From Chitinophagaceae bacterium (lineage in GTDB: Bacteria; Bacteroidota; Bacteroidia; Chitinophagales; UBA10324): a stretch of DNA of 64,000 bases. Position numbers and translations under genes: made by a program. Location of the stretch: NCBI GenBank assembly GCA_947469485.1, contig CANIPU010000014.1, positions 1-64,000 of the forward strand, read 5' to 3'. The notes under the pieces are model-generated. The model searched no databases. It was given only the letters and a program-made list of their open reading frames with translations, and was not told the DNA's origin. Positions 19,093 through 26,695 of the stretch are shown one piece after another (the first letter of the stretch is position 1; every line of letters starts with the position of its first letter).

Positions 19093-20286
19093 ATGAAGCA
19101 TTCATTTATTTTATTACTTCTGCTTTTACTATTTTTTCAGAATAAAACTGTTAAAGCTCAAGAGTTTGGTGCTTTTCCTTCTGTAAAAACCGGGGCTGAG
19201 CAAACTGAAAAATACATTTCAAAATTAAAAGACAAAAAGGTTGCACTCGTTGTTAATGCGACCTCTTATATAAACAACACTCATTTAGTGGACTCATTAT
19301 TATCTATGGGCATAAATGTTAAAAAAATATTTGCTCCTGAGCATGGCTTTCGCGGAAATGCTGATGCAGGCTTTGATATTTCGAATTCATTTGATTCATT
19401 AACAAAACTTCCAATAATTTCTCTTTATGGGAATCATAAAAAACCAACTGTTGAAGATTTAACGAATATTGATATTGTGATTTATGATATTCAGGATGTT
19501 GGAGTTCGCTTTTATACTTATATCAGCACATTGCAATATGTTATGGAAGCTTGTGCAGAAAATAAAAAACAGTTTTTAATTTTTGATCGTCCGAACCCTA
19601 ACGGCTGGTATATTGATGGTCCTGTTCTTGATAAGAAGTATGAATCATTTGTAGGTATGCAATCAATTCCAATTGTTTATGGAATGACTCCTGCAGAATA
19701 TGCAATGTTTTTAAATGGAGAAAAATTATTAAAGGATTCCGCTTATTGTGAAACAAGTTATATCCTCTGTGAAGGTTATGATCATAATGTAAAATATATT
19801 TTACCTCGTAAACCTTCGCCCAATTTAAAAAACATGACTGCAGTTTACCTCTATCCTTCCACCTGCTTATTTGAAGGAACGCCATTGAGTTTAGGTCGCG
19901 GAACAGATAAACCTTTTGAACTAATAGGATTTCCAGGAAGCAAAATTGGTAAAACATACTTTACACCGGTTAGCAAACCCGGAGCTTCAAATCCAGTTTA
20001 TGCCAATCAACAGTGTTTAGGTATTGATTTATCAATTTACAACGGAGGCTTCTTTTTTGATCAGAAAAAAATCTTCTTAACCTGGTTAATTCAATTCTAT
20101 TTAGTCTATCCTGATAAGAATGAATTTTTTACAAGTTATTTTGATAAGCTGGCAGGAACAGAAAAACTTAAAGAAGATATTAAAACAGGAAAATCTGATT
20201 TTATGATTCATCAGGAATGGCAGCCTGATTTATTGAAATTTAACGAAACCAGAAAGAAACACTTGTTGTATAAAGATTTTGAATGA
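19093..20286 (+). CDS. namZ: NamZ-type exo-beta-N-acetylmuramidase (DUF1343)
   Basis: The frame opens at a TTG at 19066, but the ATG at 19093 gives a proper signal peptide (MKHSFILLLLLLLFF...VKAQ) and 397 residues. The DUF1343 family includes exo-beta-N-acetylmuramidases that release MurNAc from peptidoglycan fragments (Bacillus and Tannerella NamZ). Typical blocks are KVALVVNATSYI, KIFAPEHGFRG, YDIQDVGVRFYTYISTL, FDRPNPNGWYIDGP and the P(T/S)PNL-like KPSPNLKNMT. The protein should act in the periplasm in cell-wall recycling. Its stop overlaps the fmt start by four bases. Confidence 0.88.
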   Translation: MKHSFILLLLLLLFFQNKTVKAQEFGAFPSVKTGAEQTEKYISKLKDKKVALVVNATSYINNTHLVDSLLSMGINVKKIFAPEHGFRGNADAGFDISNSFDSLTKLPIISLYGNHKKPTVEDLTNIDIVIYDIQDVGVRFYTYISTLQYVMEACAENKKQFLIFDRPNPNGWYIDGPVLDKKYESFVGMQSIPIVYGMTPAEYAMFLNGEKLLKDSAYCETSYILCEGYDHNVKYILPRKPSPNLKNMTAVYLYPSTCLFEGTPLSLGRGTDKPFELIGFPGSKIGKTYFTPVSKPGASNPVYANQQCLGIDLSIYNGGFFFDQKKIFLTWLIQFYLVYPDKNEFFTSYFDKLAGTEKLKEDIKTGKSDFMIHQEWQPDLLKFNETRKKHLLYKDFE

Positions 20287-21254
20287 GCACATTATCAGAG
20301 AATAAACCAAAGATGAGAATAGTTTTTATGGGCACTCCTGAATTTGCTGTGCCTTCATTAAAAATTTTATTAGAAAATAGTTATGAAGTGGTTGGGGTTG
20401 TAACTGCGCCTGACAAACCTGCCGGAAGAGGTATGCAATTGAATGAATCTGCAGTGAAAAAATTTTCTTTACAAAACAACCTTAATATTCTTCAACCTGA
20501 AAAATTAAAGTCTCCTGAATTTGCCGAACAACTTCGAGCGCTCAACCCCGATTTACAAATTGTGGTTGCCTTTCGTATGTTGCCCGAAGCAATTTGGAGA
20601 ATGCCCCATATAGGAACTTTTAATTTGCATGCTTCCCTCCTGCCGCAATATCGCGGAGCTGCACCAATCAATTGGGCAATCATTAACGGAGAAAAAGAAA
20701 CCGGTGCAACTACTTTTTTCCTTGAACATGAAATTGACACCGGAAAAATTATACTTCAACAAAAAATACAAATTTCTGAAGATGAAACTGCCGGCGAACT
20801 GCATGATGAGATAATGAAAGTTGGCTCTGAACTGGTTTTAAAAACAGTGCAGTTAATTGAAGATGGAAATTATGCGCTCCTACCTCAAACTATTTCTGAT
20901 GAAATAAAATCAGCTCCGAAATTATTTACTAAAACCTGCCACATTAATTGGAATAATTCAGCCCAACACATTCACAATCTTATACGCGGCCTCTCGCCCT
21001 ACCCTGCTGCTTTTACAAAATTGAACGGAAAGACATTAAAAATTTTCAGAAGTAAATTAATTTCAAATAATCAGTTTTCAGGTAATATGAAACTTTCTCT
21101 CGGAGAAATTTTTACTGATGGAAAGACATTTTTGAGAATTCAATGCGGTGACAGTTTGATTGAAATTCTGGAATTGCAACTGGAAGGAAAAAAGAAAATT
21201 AAGACAGATGAATTTTTAAGGGGATACAGATTTGAAAGCGGGGGGGGGGGGTGA
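20283..21254 (+). CDS. fmt: Methionyl-tRNA formyltransferase with aberrant 3' end
   Basis: This enzyme formylates initiator Met-tRNA using 10-formyl-tetrahydrofolate. The frame gives 323 residues. It includes the family motif MRIVFMGTPEFAVPSL (residues 11-26), the catalytic Asn-His in FNLHASLLP, the folate loop RGAAPINWAI, and the catalytic Asp in EHEIDTG. The ATG at 20283 overlaps the namZ stop; an ATG at 20313 starts exactly at the conserved motif and is an alternative. The last residues read GYRFESGGGG, created by a 12-G run. Removing 21237-21262, the run with one copy of a flanking 9-bp repeat, would give GYRFE followed by TAA. That looks like the original end. Confidence 0.93.
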   Translation: MSTLSENKPKMRIVFMGTPEFAVPSLKILLENSYEVVGVVTAPDKPAGRGMQLNESAVKKFSLQNNLNILQPEKLKSPEFAEQLRALNPDLQIVVAFRMLPEAIWRMPHIGTFNLHASLLPQYRGAAPINWAIINGEKETGATTFFLEHEIDTGKIILQQKIQISEDETAGELHDEIMKVGSELVLKTVQLIEDGNYALLPQTISDEIKSAPKLFTKTCHINWNNSAQHIHNLIRGLSPYPAAFTKLNGKTLKIFRSKLISNNQFSGNMKLSLGEIFTDGKTFLRIQCGDSLIEILELQLEGKKKIKTDEFLRGYRFESGGGG

Positions 21255-21262
21255 GATTTGAA
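21228..21262. repeat. 12-G homopolymer flanked by 9-bp direct repeats at the fmt 3' end
   Basis: The sequence AGATTTGAA occurs at 21228-21236 and again at 21254-21262. Between them lie AGC, twelve consecutive G (21240-21251) and TG. The second copy is followed by TAA, in frame with fmt if the first copy is joined to it. The structure is either a small insertion with a 9-bp target duplication or a sequencing/assembly artefact; see findings. Confidence 0.85.
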
Positions 21263-21349
21263 TAAGCTGGTGTAGCAACACAGTTGCAACACTGCTGAGC
21301 TGGCAAAATTGGGGAACACCAACAAGTTACTAACCCCGCTAGAACTGAA

Positions 21350-22215
21350 TTATTTTGGAATAGTAAATTTTAAAACTTGTCTTCTGGGTTCCTGATAATC
21401 ATCTGGTAGTTCTTTTAATAATTCAGCTACATAAATCCCAGGTAAATAATTATCAAGAGAAACGGAAAACTGCACAGGGTATTCTTTTATTTTCATATTC
21501 AACAATGGTTGCCCTTACTCATTAAAAATTCTGAAAACTCCATTAAAATAGTTCTCGTTTTTATCGTAAATAAATAATCTATTATTTTCAATGTAAATTA
21601 ATGAAGTGTCAATTATTGTTTGAGGAATCAATGGAGTTTCAGGAGTCCAATACCCTGCTTCAACTTCTTTGTTAGCTTCTGAATTATATGCATAGTCGAA
21701 AAATGCAGGATTAAAATTCTTTAATCGAACCCACCATAATAAATATTGCCCGCTGCCTCCAGTTTTAACCCAAGAAAATGCAAGCTGTCATCTGTCCATT
21801 TTCCAGACTGCTGTTCAAAAGCTGCATAATTTCCCCATTCCTGTTCATGATGATATAATACCCCTGATTTAATAAAATTCTTATTTGAGTTAATTTTTTT
21901 TCCGGAATCAAGTGGCATGGGATAATTAAGATTTCCCAAAACATAATTATTATTAAGTGCGATTACATCAAAATTTAAATCATAAAACCATGAGCTCCCG
22001 CCACTTGAACTACTAACAAAAAGGAAGTTGAATTTAAAATCATCAATTCCATCATTATTAAGGTCAAGAAAATAGTTAGAATGCCATCCTTGCATTTCAT
22101 GATCCGGATTTATATCGGTATAAATCACCTGTGCATCCGCAGCATTGCTTCGCGCTAAAACAGCAACTGCCATTGCAGAATAACCCGCTATTTTTTTCTT
22201 CAGTGATTCAGTCAT
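21350..22215 (-). pseudogene. Frameshifted secreted protein with T9SS-type C-terminal tail
   Basis: From the ATG at 22215 the frame encodes a twin-charged N-terminus and hydrophobic signal (MTESLKKKIAGYSAMAVAV...AADAQ), then VIYTDINPDHEMQ and a DLNNDGIDDF calcium-type motif. It stops at 21721. A one-base shift near 21729-21737 restores the reading NIYYG-WVRLKNFNPAFFDYAYNS, which fits the same type of protein. That frame runs on to the end with one in-frame TAA at 21515-21517 (FRIFNE*GQPLLN). It then reads a T9SS type A-like tail (GIYVAELLKE..RQVLKFTIPK) to the stop at 21350. So the gene has one frameshift and one nonsense codon. Sequencing error could explain either lesion, but two lesions and decayed flanks favour a pseudogene. 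Confidence 0.72.
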
Positions 22216-22284
22216 TGTCCAATATTGCGCAAAGGTATCGCAATTCTTAATTCGTTTTTTCCCTATCCACTTCTTCCCCACCAT

Positions 22285-22494
22285 CTCCTATAACCAATCC
22301 CACTCCCTATCCATATCCAAATTTTTTTTCTCCAACTCACTCACCTGCTGTTGCAGTTCTTTTTAGCGGTTGGTGGCGTGCAGGTTTTCGGGACGCAGTG
22401 TGGCTCACACTTCAAACAAATTAGTATCGAGATACAAACTGAATGCGAATAGTTGCGAAATGCTGTACTTGTATTTCAAATAACCAATAACTAT
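22285..22494 (-). pseudogene. Coding remnant with three in-frame stops
   Basis: Reading the minus strand in one frame from 22494 gives protein-like text, VIGYLKYKYSISQLFAFSLY..NLFEV, then a stop (TGA, 22405-22407). Next come ATLRPENLHATNR, a stop (TAA, 22363-22365) and the coiled-coil-like KELQQQVSELEKKNLDMD. A third stop (TAG, 22288-22290) follows. The frame then runs without a break into residues upstream of the neighbouring pseudogene's ATG. It looks like the 3' end of an unidentified gene whose upstream part is lost next to corA. I do not recognise the family. Confidence 0.45.
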
Positions 22495-22514
22495 TCAACA
22501 AATAACTTTCTCCC

Positions 22515-23462
22515 TTACCACCACTTCAATTTCTTAAATAAAATAATAAGACCGATGGCAACTGCCAAACAAAAAGTAATTATAAAATAGAAAGCATATT
22601 TATTTCCTTCGTAGGGGATGTTTACATTCATGCCATACAAACTTGCAATCAACATCGGAACGGTTAATACAACAGTAACCGAAGTCAAGCGACGCATCAC
22701 CACATTCAGATTATTACTGATAATGCTTGCAAAAGCATCCATCGTGCCACCTAAAATATTGGTGTAAGTATTCGACATCTCCAGCGCCTGACTCATATCA
22801 ATAATAGTATCCCCAAAAAATTCCTGTTGATCTTCATCAGTTTTAATTTTCAGAAAATCAGTTCTCTGAATCTTTAACATCATTAATTCATTACTTCGAA
22901 GAGATGTAACAAAATACACAAGACTCTTCTCAATCTTAAGCAACTTCAATAACTCCTCATTTCTCATGGAATCATACAATTCCTTTTCATAAGCATTGCT
23001 TTCATTATTTATCTCTTTCAAAAAATAGAGGTAATAAAAAACACACCGATCAAAAATTTGTAAAACAAATTTTGAACGGGCACTGATGTTAACATTCTTG
23101 ACATTATTATTTAAAAAACAATCAATTACTTGATTTTCATAAGGACTGATTGTAATTACAATGTCTTGAACCAAAATTATTCCCAATGGAATGGTTATAA
23201 ATCTGGCTTCTCGCTCATTCTCAGCATCATTGGCCATCGGAATTTTTAATACAATAAGGTCTGTATCATCTTCGTGTTCGAAACGGGAACGCTCTTCAAT
23301 ATCTAAAGAGTCAATTAAAAAGTCAATGGGTATATTATACTTTTCGCTAAGTTTTTTAAGATTGTCGTGGTTAAAAGGAGGATAAATATTTATCCAGCAA
23401 CCAGACTCCGGCGCATCCAACTGATTAAGCTTGCCCTCATATGTTTTGTAGTATTTGATCAT
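22515..23462 (-). CDS. corA: CorA-family magnesium/cobalt transporter
   Basis: This divalent-cation channel of the inner membrane takes up Mg2+ and Co2+. The 315-residue protein has the large N-terminal cytoplasmic alpha/beta domain (about 1-250). Two C-terminal helices follow (about 255-276 and 285-308), with the diagnostic GMN motif at 277-279 (LYGMNVNIPYEG). A basic end, KKLKWW, follows. The acidic segment IPYEGN after GMN matches the periplasmic loop of the family. The ATG at 23462 is clear, with no SD sequence. The gene is preceded by 172 intergenic bases and followed by degenerate sequence. Confidence 0.93.
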   Translation of the reverse strand: MIKYYKTYEGKLNQLDAPESGCWINIYPPFNHDNLKKLSEKYNIPIDFLIDSLDIEERSRFEHEDDTDLIVLKIPMANDAENEREARFITIPLGIILVQDIVITISPYENQVIDCFLNNNVKNVNISARSKFVLQIFDRCVFYYLYFLKEINNESNAYEKELYDSMRNEELLKLLKIEKSLVYFVTSLRSNELMMLKIQRTDFLKIKTDEDQQEFFGDTIIDMSQALEMSNTYTNILGGTMDAFASIISNNLNVVMRRLTSVTVVLTVPMLIASLYGMNVNIPYEGNKYAFYFIITFCLAVAIGLIILFKKLKWW

Positions 23463-23634
23463 CGCCGTCCATCTAACGCAGTTAATATTTGGTGCGCTAC
23501 AAAAGTAACTTATACATTTTAGCAGACAACCTTGTTTTATAAAAAAATCTGATCCTGCCAGATTTAGGTATTATTAAACTTCTTTATTTCAAATTGAATT
23601 TATTTTTACATTTAGATTACTAAAATCAATTACT

Positions 23635-24018
23635 ATGAAAGCTTTTTTAATAACAATAGTTTGTTTTGTAGTTGTTAATTGTAATTCAGTGTACTCTCAA
23701 AATTTAACCGAAATTTCATCAAACATTACCACAACACCGAACGATATTCACTGTATACTAACAAACAAAACAACCGAAGCTGATTTAACTATTTTAAAAG
23801 AGGAATTAATGCAAAAAGGTGTTAAACTGACAGTTCTTTCCCTTAATAGAAAATCAAATGGTTTAATAAAAAGCATTTCAATTCGGGTGAGCAGCGCTGA
23901 TGGAGTTGTTACTTTTAATAGTGATAATTTAAAAGATACGAACAGTATTGTAATTGAAAGAAATAAATCAACCGCAATTGGAATAAGTGGAGGTGATTTA
24001 ACTAAAATAAAGAAATAA
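23635..24018 (+). CDS. Small secreted protein resembling the tail domain of M56-type peptidases
   Basis: The 127-residue protein has a signal peptide (MKAFLITIVCFVVVN...VYSQ). Its mature region carries the pattern TEADLTILKEELMQKGVKLTV followed by RKSNGLIKSISIRV. That pattern resembles the C-terminal domain often attached to Bacteroidota M56/BlaR1-type membrane metallopeptidases (DL..I...L...G......V.R...G.I..I.I). Here it stands alone with no peptidase beside it. Function unknown. It is preceded by TACATTTAG (about 23608), a near match to a -7 box 20 bases upstream of the ATG. It converges on the gene at 24046. Confidence 0.65.
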   Translation: MKAFLITIVCFVVVNCNSVYSQNLTEISSNITTTPNDIHCILTNKTTEADLTILKEELMQKGVKLTVLSLNRKSNGLIKSISIRVSSADGVVTFNSDNLKDTNSIVIERNKSTAIGISGGDLTKIKK

Positions 24019-24045
24019 ACTCAAGCCAAAACTTAATTATTTGAA

Positions 24046-24597
24046 TTAATAATTGGGTCTGGTTAAAATAACAGACTGAATAAGCGCCTCGCGAGCATTT
24101 AATTGATAAGATATATCCTCTTCCTTAAAATCATAAGGTTTAATTTCATACATATCATTTTTAGCATTTATTGTTGTAGATATTCCTTCGTCAGGAATTC
24201 CTCTCATCACATCAATAGCTAATTCATCTGCACTTCTTTCATTAACATTAGCCTCATCAACATTCATAGGAACAAATACCTTTTCCTGAACCGATTTCTT
24301 CTTTTTGTTATAGGCTGCCTGCGATTTTTGAGAAGCTGTTTGTGATTTAGTAATTGTTTTCTTTACCTCTTGTTTTTTAAACTGTGCTTCCTGTGTAATA
24401 GTTCTAATTAATTCCTCCCAGGAAGTTGCAGCAGGTGTCGGTTTCTCAATTACTGTTTGCTGGTTATTATTTCCGGACGGATTTAATTTTTTTTCTTCAA
24501 TAGCCTTTTTCTTCTCTGCTTCCTTCTTGCTTTTTGCATAAGAAGAGTAAATTCCATATGCAATAATTATTAAAATATAAATCAGTTTTCCGTCCAT
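24046..24597 (-). CDS. Conserved membrane-anchored protein of unknown function
   Basis: The 183-residue protein has one N-terminal membrane helix (LIYILIIIAYGIYSSYA, about 4-20) and a long Lys/Glu/Gln-rich, probably disordered middle. A short conserved C-terminus reads ISYQLNAREALIQSVILTRPNY. The helix-linker-AxxxSxIL.RPY layout is one I associate with uncharacterised Bacteroidota proteins, in which only the last 25 residues are well conserved. The C-terminus may be a binding motif for a partner. It is divergent from the DUF1573 gene. Confidence 0.65.
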   Translation of the reverse strand: MDGKLIYILIIIAYGIYSSYAKSKKEAEKKKAIEEKKLNPSGNNNQQTVIEKPTPAATSWEELIRTITQEAQFKKQEVKKTITKSQTASQKSQAAYNKKKKSVQEKVFVPMNVDEANVNERSADELAIDVMRGIPDEGISTTINAKNDMYEIKPYDFKEEDISYQLNAREALIQSVILTRPNY

Positions 24598-24674
24598 TGG
24601 AATTTAAGAAGAACCAAATATATACTGGAAGAATTAATATCTATTGAAAATACCATATTGCTCAAATCTTACTA

Positions 24675-24682
24675 TAAATTTG
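24675..24682 (+). promoter_or_regulatory. Candidate -7 element of the DUF1573 gene (TAAATTTG)
   Basis: An exact TAnnTTTG match ends 7 bases before the ATG at 24690. A TTG lies at 24658-24660, closer than the usual -33 spacing. If functional, the transcript would be almost leaderless. Confidence 0.4.
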
Positions 24683-24689
24683 CCGCCCG

Positions 24690-25136
24690 ATGAAAACGAT
24701 TTTTTCTGTTCTGGTTTTCCTTGCTGTATTTTCCGCTTGTTCAAATAGCGGTAATAAAGATAGATTGCCTGGAAACCTAATTAATAATCCTGCATCAATG
24801 GACAAACCACCAATAGGTGATTATCCTGTTATTAGTTTTGATTCCACTCAATTTAACTTTGGAAAAATTATTGAGGGAGATGTTGCAACTCATTCATTTA
24901 ATTTTAGAAATACAGGAACAGCCAATTTAATAATAACCGATGTTCGTGCTTCCTGTGGTTGTACTTCTCCTTTTTGGCCGAAGGAAATTATAAAGCCGGG
25001 AGATTCAAACAAAATAATTGTTAAATACAATAGTGATGGCCGGGAAGGAAAATTCAACAAGGGTATTACTGTATATTGTAATGCGTATCCAAATTCAGCA
25101 ATTTTAAAAATTCAAGGCGAAGTAATTTCTAACTAA
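24690..25136 (+). CDS. DUF1573 lipoprotein
   Basis: The 148-residue protein starts with a lipoprotein signal peptide; the lipid cysteine is at about residue 17 in FSACSNSG. It contains the DUF1573 beta-sandwich at about 45-145. Typical features are FNFGKIIEGDVATHSFNFRN, the conserved RASCGCTSPFW and the IVKYNSDGREG turn. DUF1573 domains resemble Ig-like ASH/MSP folds and are very common on Bacteroidota surfaces or in their periplasm; their ligand is unknown. The gene lies 15 bases before yajC and is probably in one operon with yajC and coaE. Confidence 0.85.
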   Translation: MKTIFSVLVFLAVFSACSNSGNKDRLPGNLINNPASMDKPPIGDYPVISFDSTQFNFGKIIEGDVATHSFNFRNTGTANLIITDVRASCGCTSPFWPKEIIKPGDSNKIIVKYNSDGREGKFNKGITVYCNAYPNSAILKIQGEVISN

Positions 25137-25151
25137 ATAATAAATAAACAA

Positions 25152-25490
25152 ATGATTCAATTTCTTTTAATGTCTCCTCCTGCAGGTGGAAGTAGTGATT
25201 CTTCAGGTGGATGGTTCAACATGGTTTTTCTGGTTGGCATTTTTGCTGTGATGTATTTCTTTATGATTCGGCCACAAACCAAGAAAGCAAAAGACCAGAA
25301 AAATTTTATTGATAGTATAGAAAAGGGAACAAAAATAGTAACAGTTTCGGGTGTGCATGGTCGAATTACAAAAGTGAATGAGAACGGTACACTTGAAGTG
25401 GAAATTGACACCAACACAAAAGTTGTGATGGAGCGCAGTGGTATTTCAATGGAAATGACCAAAGCGAGATTAGAGAATAAGCCTGTATAA
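25152..25490 (+). CDS. yajC: Preprotein translocase accessory subunit YajC
   Basis: This small inner-membrane protein associates with SecDF-YidC. The 112-residue protein has a Gly/Ser-rich N-terminus, one membrane helix (MVFLVGIFAVMYFFMI, about 24-39) and the diagnostic RPQTKKAK. The soluble domain SIEKGTKIVTVSGVHGRITKVNE then follows. The ATG at 25152 is used here; an ATG six codons on is an alternative. It sits between DUF1573 and coaE with gaps of 15 and 5 bases, so the three are likely co-transcribed. Confidence 0.93.
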   Translation: MIQFLLMSPPAGGSSDSSGGWFNMVFLVGIFAVMYFFMIRPQTKKAKDQKNFIDSIEKGTKIVTVSGVHGRITKVNENGTLEVEIDTNTKVVMERSGISMEMTKARLENKPV

Positions 25491-25495
25491 TTTTT

Positions 25496-26080
25496 ATGCT
25501 GACTGTTGGAATAACAGGAGGAATCGGAAGTGGTAAATCAACCATCTGCCGAATATTTGAAGTAATGGAAGTACCGGTATTTAATGCCGATGCTGAAGCT
25601 CGTCGTATACAAAATGAAGATCCGAATATTCGTTCTTCAATGATTTCTTTATTTGGTAATGAAGTTTATAACGATGATGGTTTAAACAGAAAACTTGTTG
25701 CTGAATTAGTTTTTAATAATAAATTATTGCTGGATCAGCTTAATAAAATCATTCATCCGGCAACCCTGGTTGCTTTTGAAAAATGGAAACAGGATTATTC
25801 AAGCAACCATTATGTTATTAAAGAAGCAGCAATTTTATTTGAATCAAAATCAAATATCGGTTTAGATAAAATTATAGTTGTTTCAGCTGCGGAAGAATTA
25901 AGAATTGAACGAATTGTAAAACGAGATAATATTTCTCGGGAACAAATTATTTCAAGAATGAATAATCAACTTGCCGAGGAAGAAAGAATAGCTAAGGCTG
26001 ATTTCGTCATAGTTAATGATGAAAAATCTGCCATTATCCCACAGGTATTAGCAGTTCATGAAAAACTTTTAGCTCTATAA
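25496..26080 (+). CDS. coaE: Dephospho-CoA kinase
   Basis: This enzyme catalyses the last step of coenzyme A synthesis, ATP-dependent phosphorylation of dephospho-CoA. The 194-residue protein begins with the P-loop GITGGIGSGKST (5-16) and continues with the DA.A block (PVFNADAEARR). HP in IIHPATL and the ARRIVKRDNIS-like lid (RIERIVKRDNISREQ) complete the family pattern. It ends by overlapping the last six bases of the convergent maf gene. Confidence 0.95.
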   Translation: MLTVGITGGIGSGKSTICRIFEVMEVPVFNADAEARRIQNEDPNIRSSMISLFGNEVYNDDGLNRKLVAELVFNNKLLLDQLNKIIHPATLVAFEKWKQDYSSNHYVIKEAAILFESKSNIGLDKIIVVSAAEELRIERIVKRDNISREQIISRMNNQLAEEERIAKADFVIVNDEKSAIIPQVLAVHEKLLAL

Positions 26081-26692
26081 GTTCTTTTCTCCTACTATTT
26101 GATTAGAATTCATTCCGGTTATTCCAAATTGTTTTAGGGCTTCAATTACCTTTCTCATTGGCATTCCCATTACATTAAAATAACAGCCTTCAATACGCTC
26201 TACTATTCTTACACCAATCCAATCCTGAATACCATAACCTCCTGCCTTGTCAAACGGATTGTGATTTTTTATATAATATTCTAACTCTTGTTTATCAAGC
26301 GTTCGAAAAAAAACTCTAGAAAGATCATCAAAGGAAACTTCAAAATCTGGGGTTCTTATATTGACTCCTGTTATAACTTCATGAACTTTTCCACTCAAAG
26401 TTTCAAGCATTTGTGTTGCCTCAAGAACATTTTTTGGTTTTCCAAAAACTTTATCCTCACAAACCACTATGGTATCAGCAGCTATAACAACTGTATCTGA
26501 TCCAAGATTAAATTGCTCAATTACTGCTGCGGCCTTTTTTTTTGCTAGAATTTTTGGGGCTTCATAAATATTCCAATCATTTAATATTGTTTCATCAACA
26601 TCAGATACTTTAATATTAAAATTATAACCTGCGATTTTCATTAACTCATTTCTACGAGGAGATTGTGAAGCAAGTACAAGTGTCTTAAACAT
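26075..26692 (-). CDS. maf: Maf-like nucleoside triphosphate pyrophosphatase
   Basis: The 205-residue protein belongs to the Maf/HAM1-like family, which hydrolyses non-canonical or excess nucleotides (dTTP/UTP-type enzymes) and was first linked to septum inhibition. Family marks are LASQSPRRNELM (7-18), SDVDET, AADTIVVCEDKVFGKP and the central GKVHEVITGV. The C-terminal motif is KAGGYGIQDWIGVRIVERIEGCYFNVMGMP. It starts 3 bases after the stop of the UbiA gene on the same strand, so the pair are translationally close, and it is tail-to-tail with coaE. Confidence 0.94.
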   Translation of the reverse strand: MFKTLVLASQSPRRNELMKIAGYNFNIKVSDVDETILNDWNIYEAPKILAKKKAAAVIEQFNLGSDTVVIAADTIVVCEDKVFGKPKNVLEATQMLETLSGKVHEVITGVNIRTPDFEVSFDDLSRVFFRTLDKQELEYYIKNHNPFDKAGGYGIQDWIGVRIVERIEGCYFNVMGMPMRKVIEALKQFGITGMNSNQIVGEKNL

Positions 26693-26695
26693 ATA

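Noticed and set aside
21240-21251. G12 tract as a phase-variation switch of fmt
   Set aside because: All three registers stop within a few codons after the tract, so slippage would change only a short tail, not switch the protein off. The tract lies after the catalytic domain.
21228-22514. Degraded insertion sequence in the decay zone
   Set aside because: No transposase motif and no paired terminal inverted repeats are seen; the remnants read as a T9SS-type secreted protein and an unknown gene.
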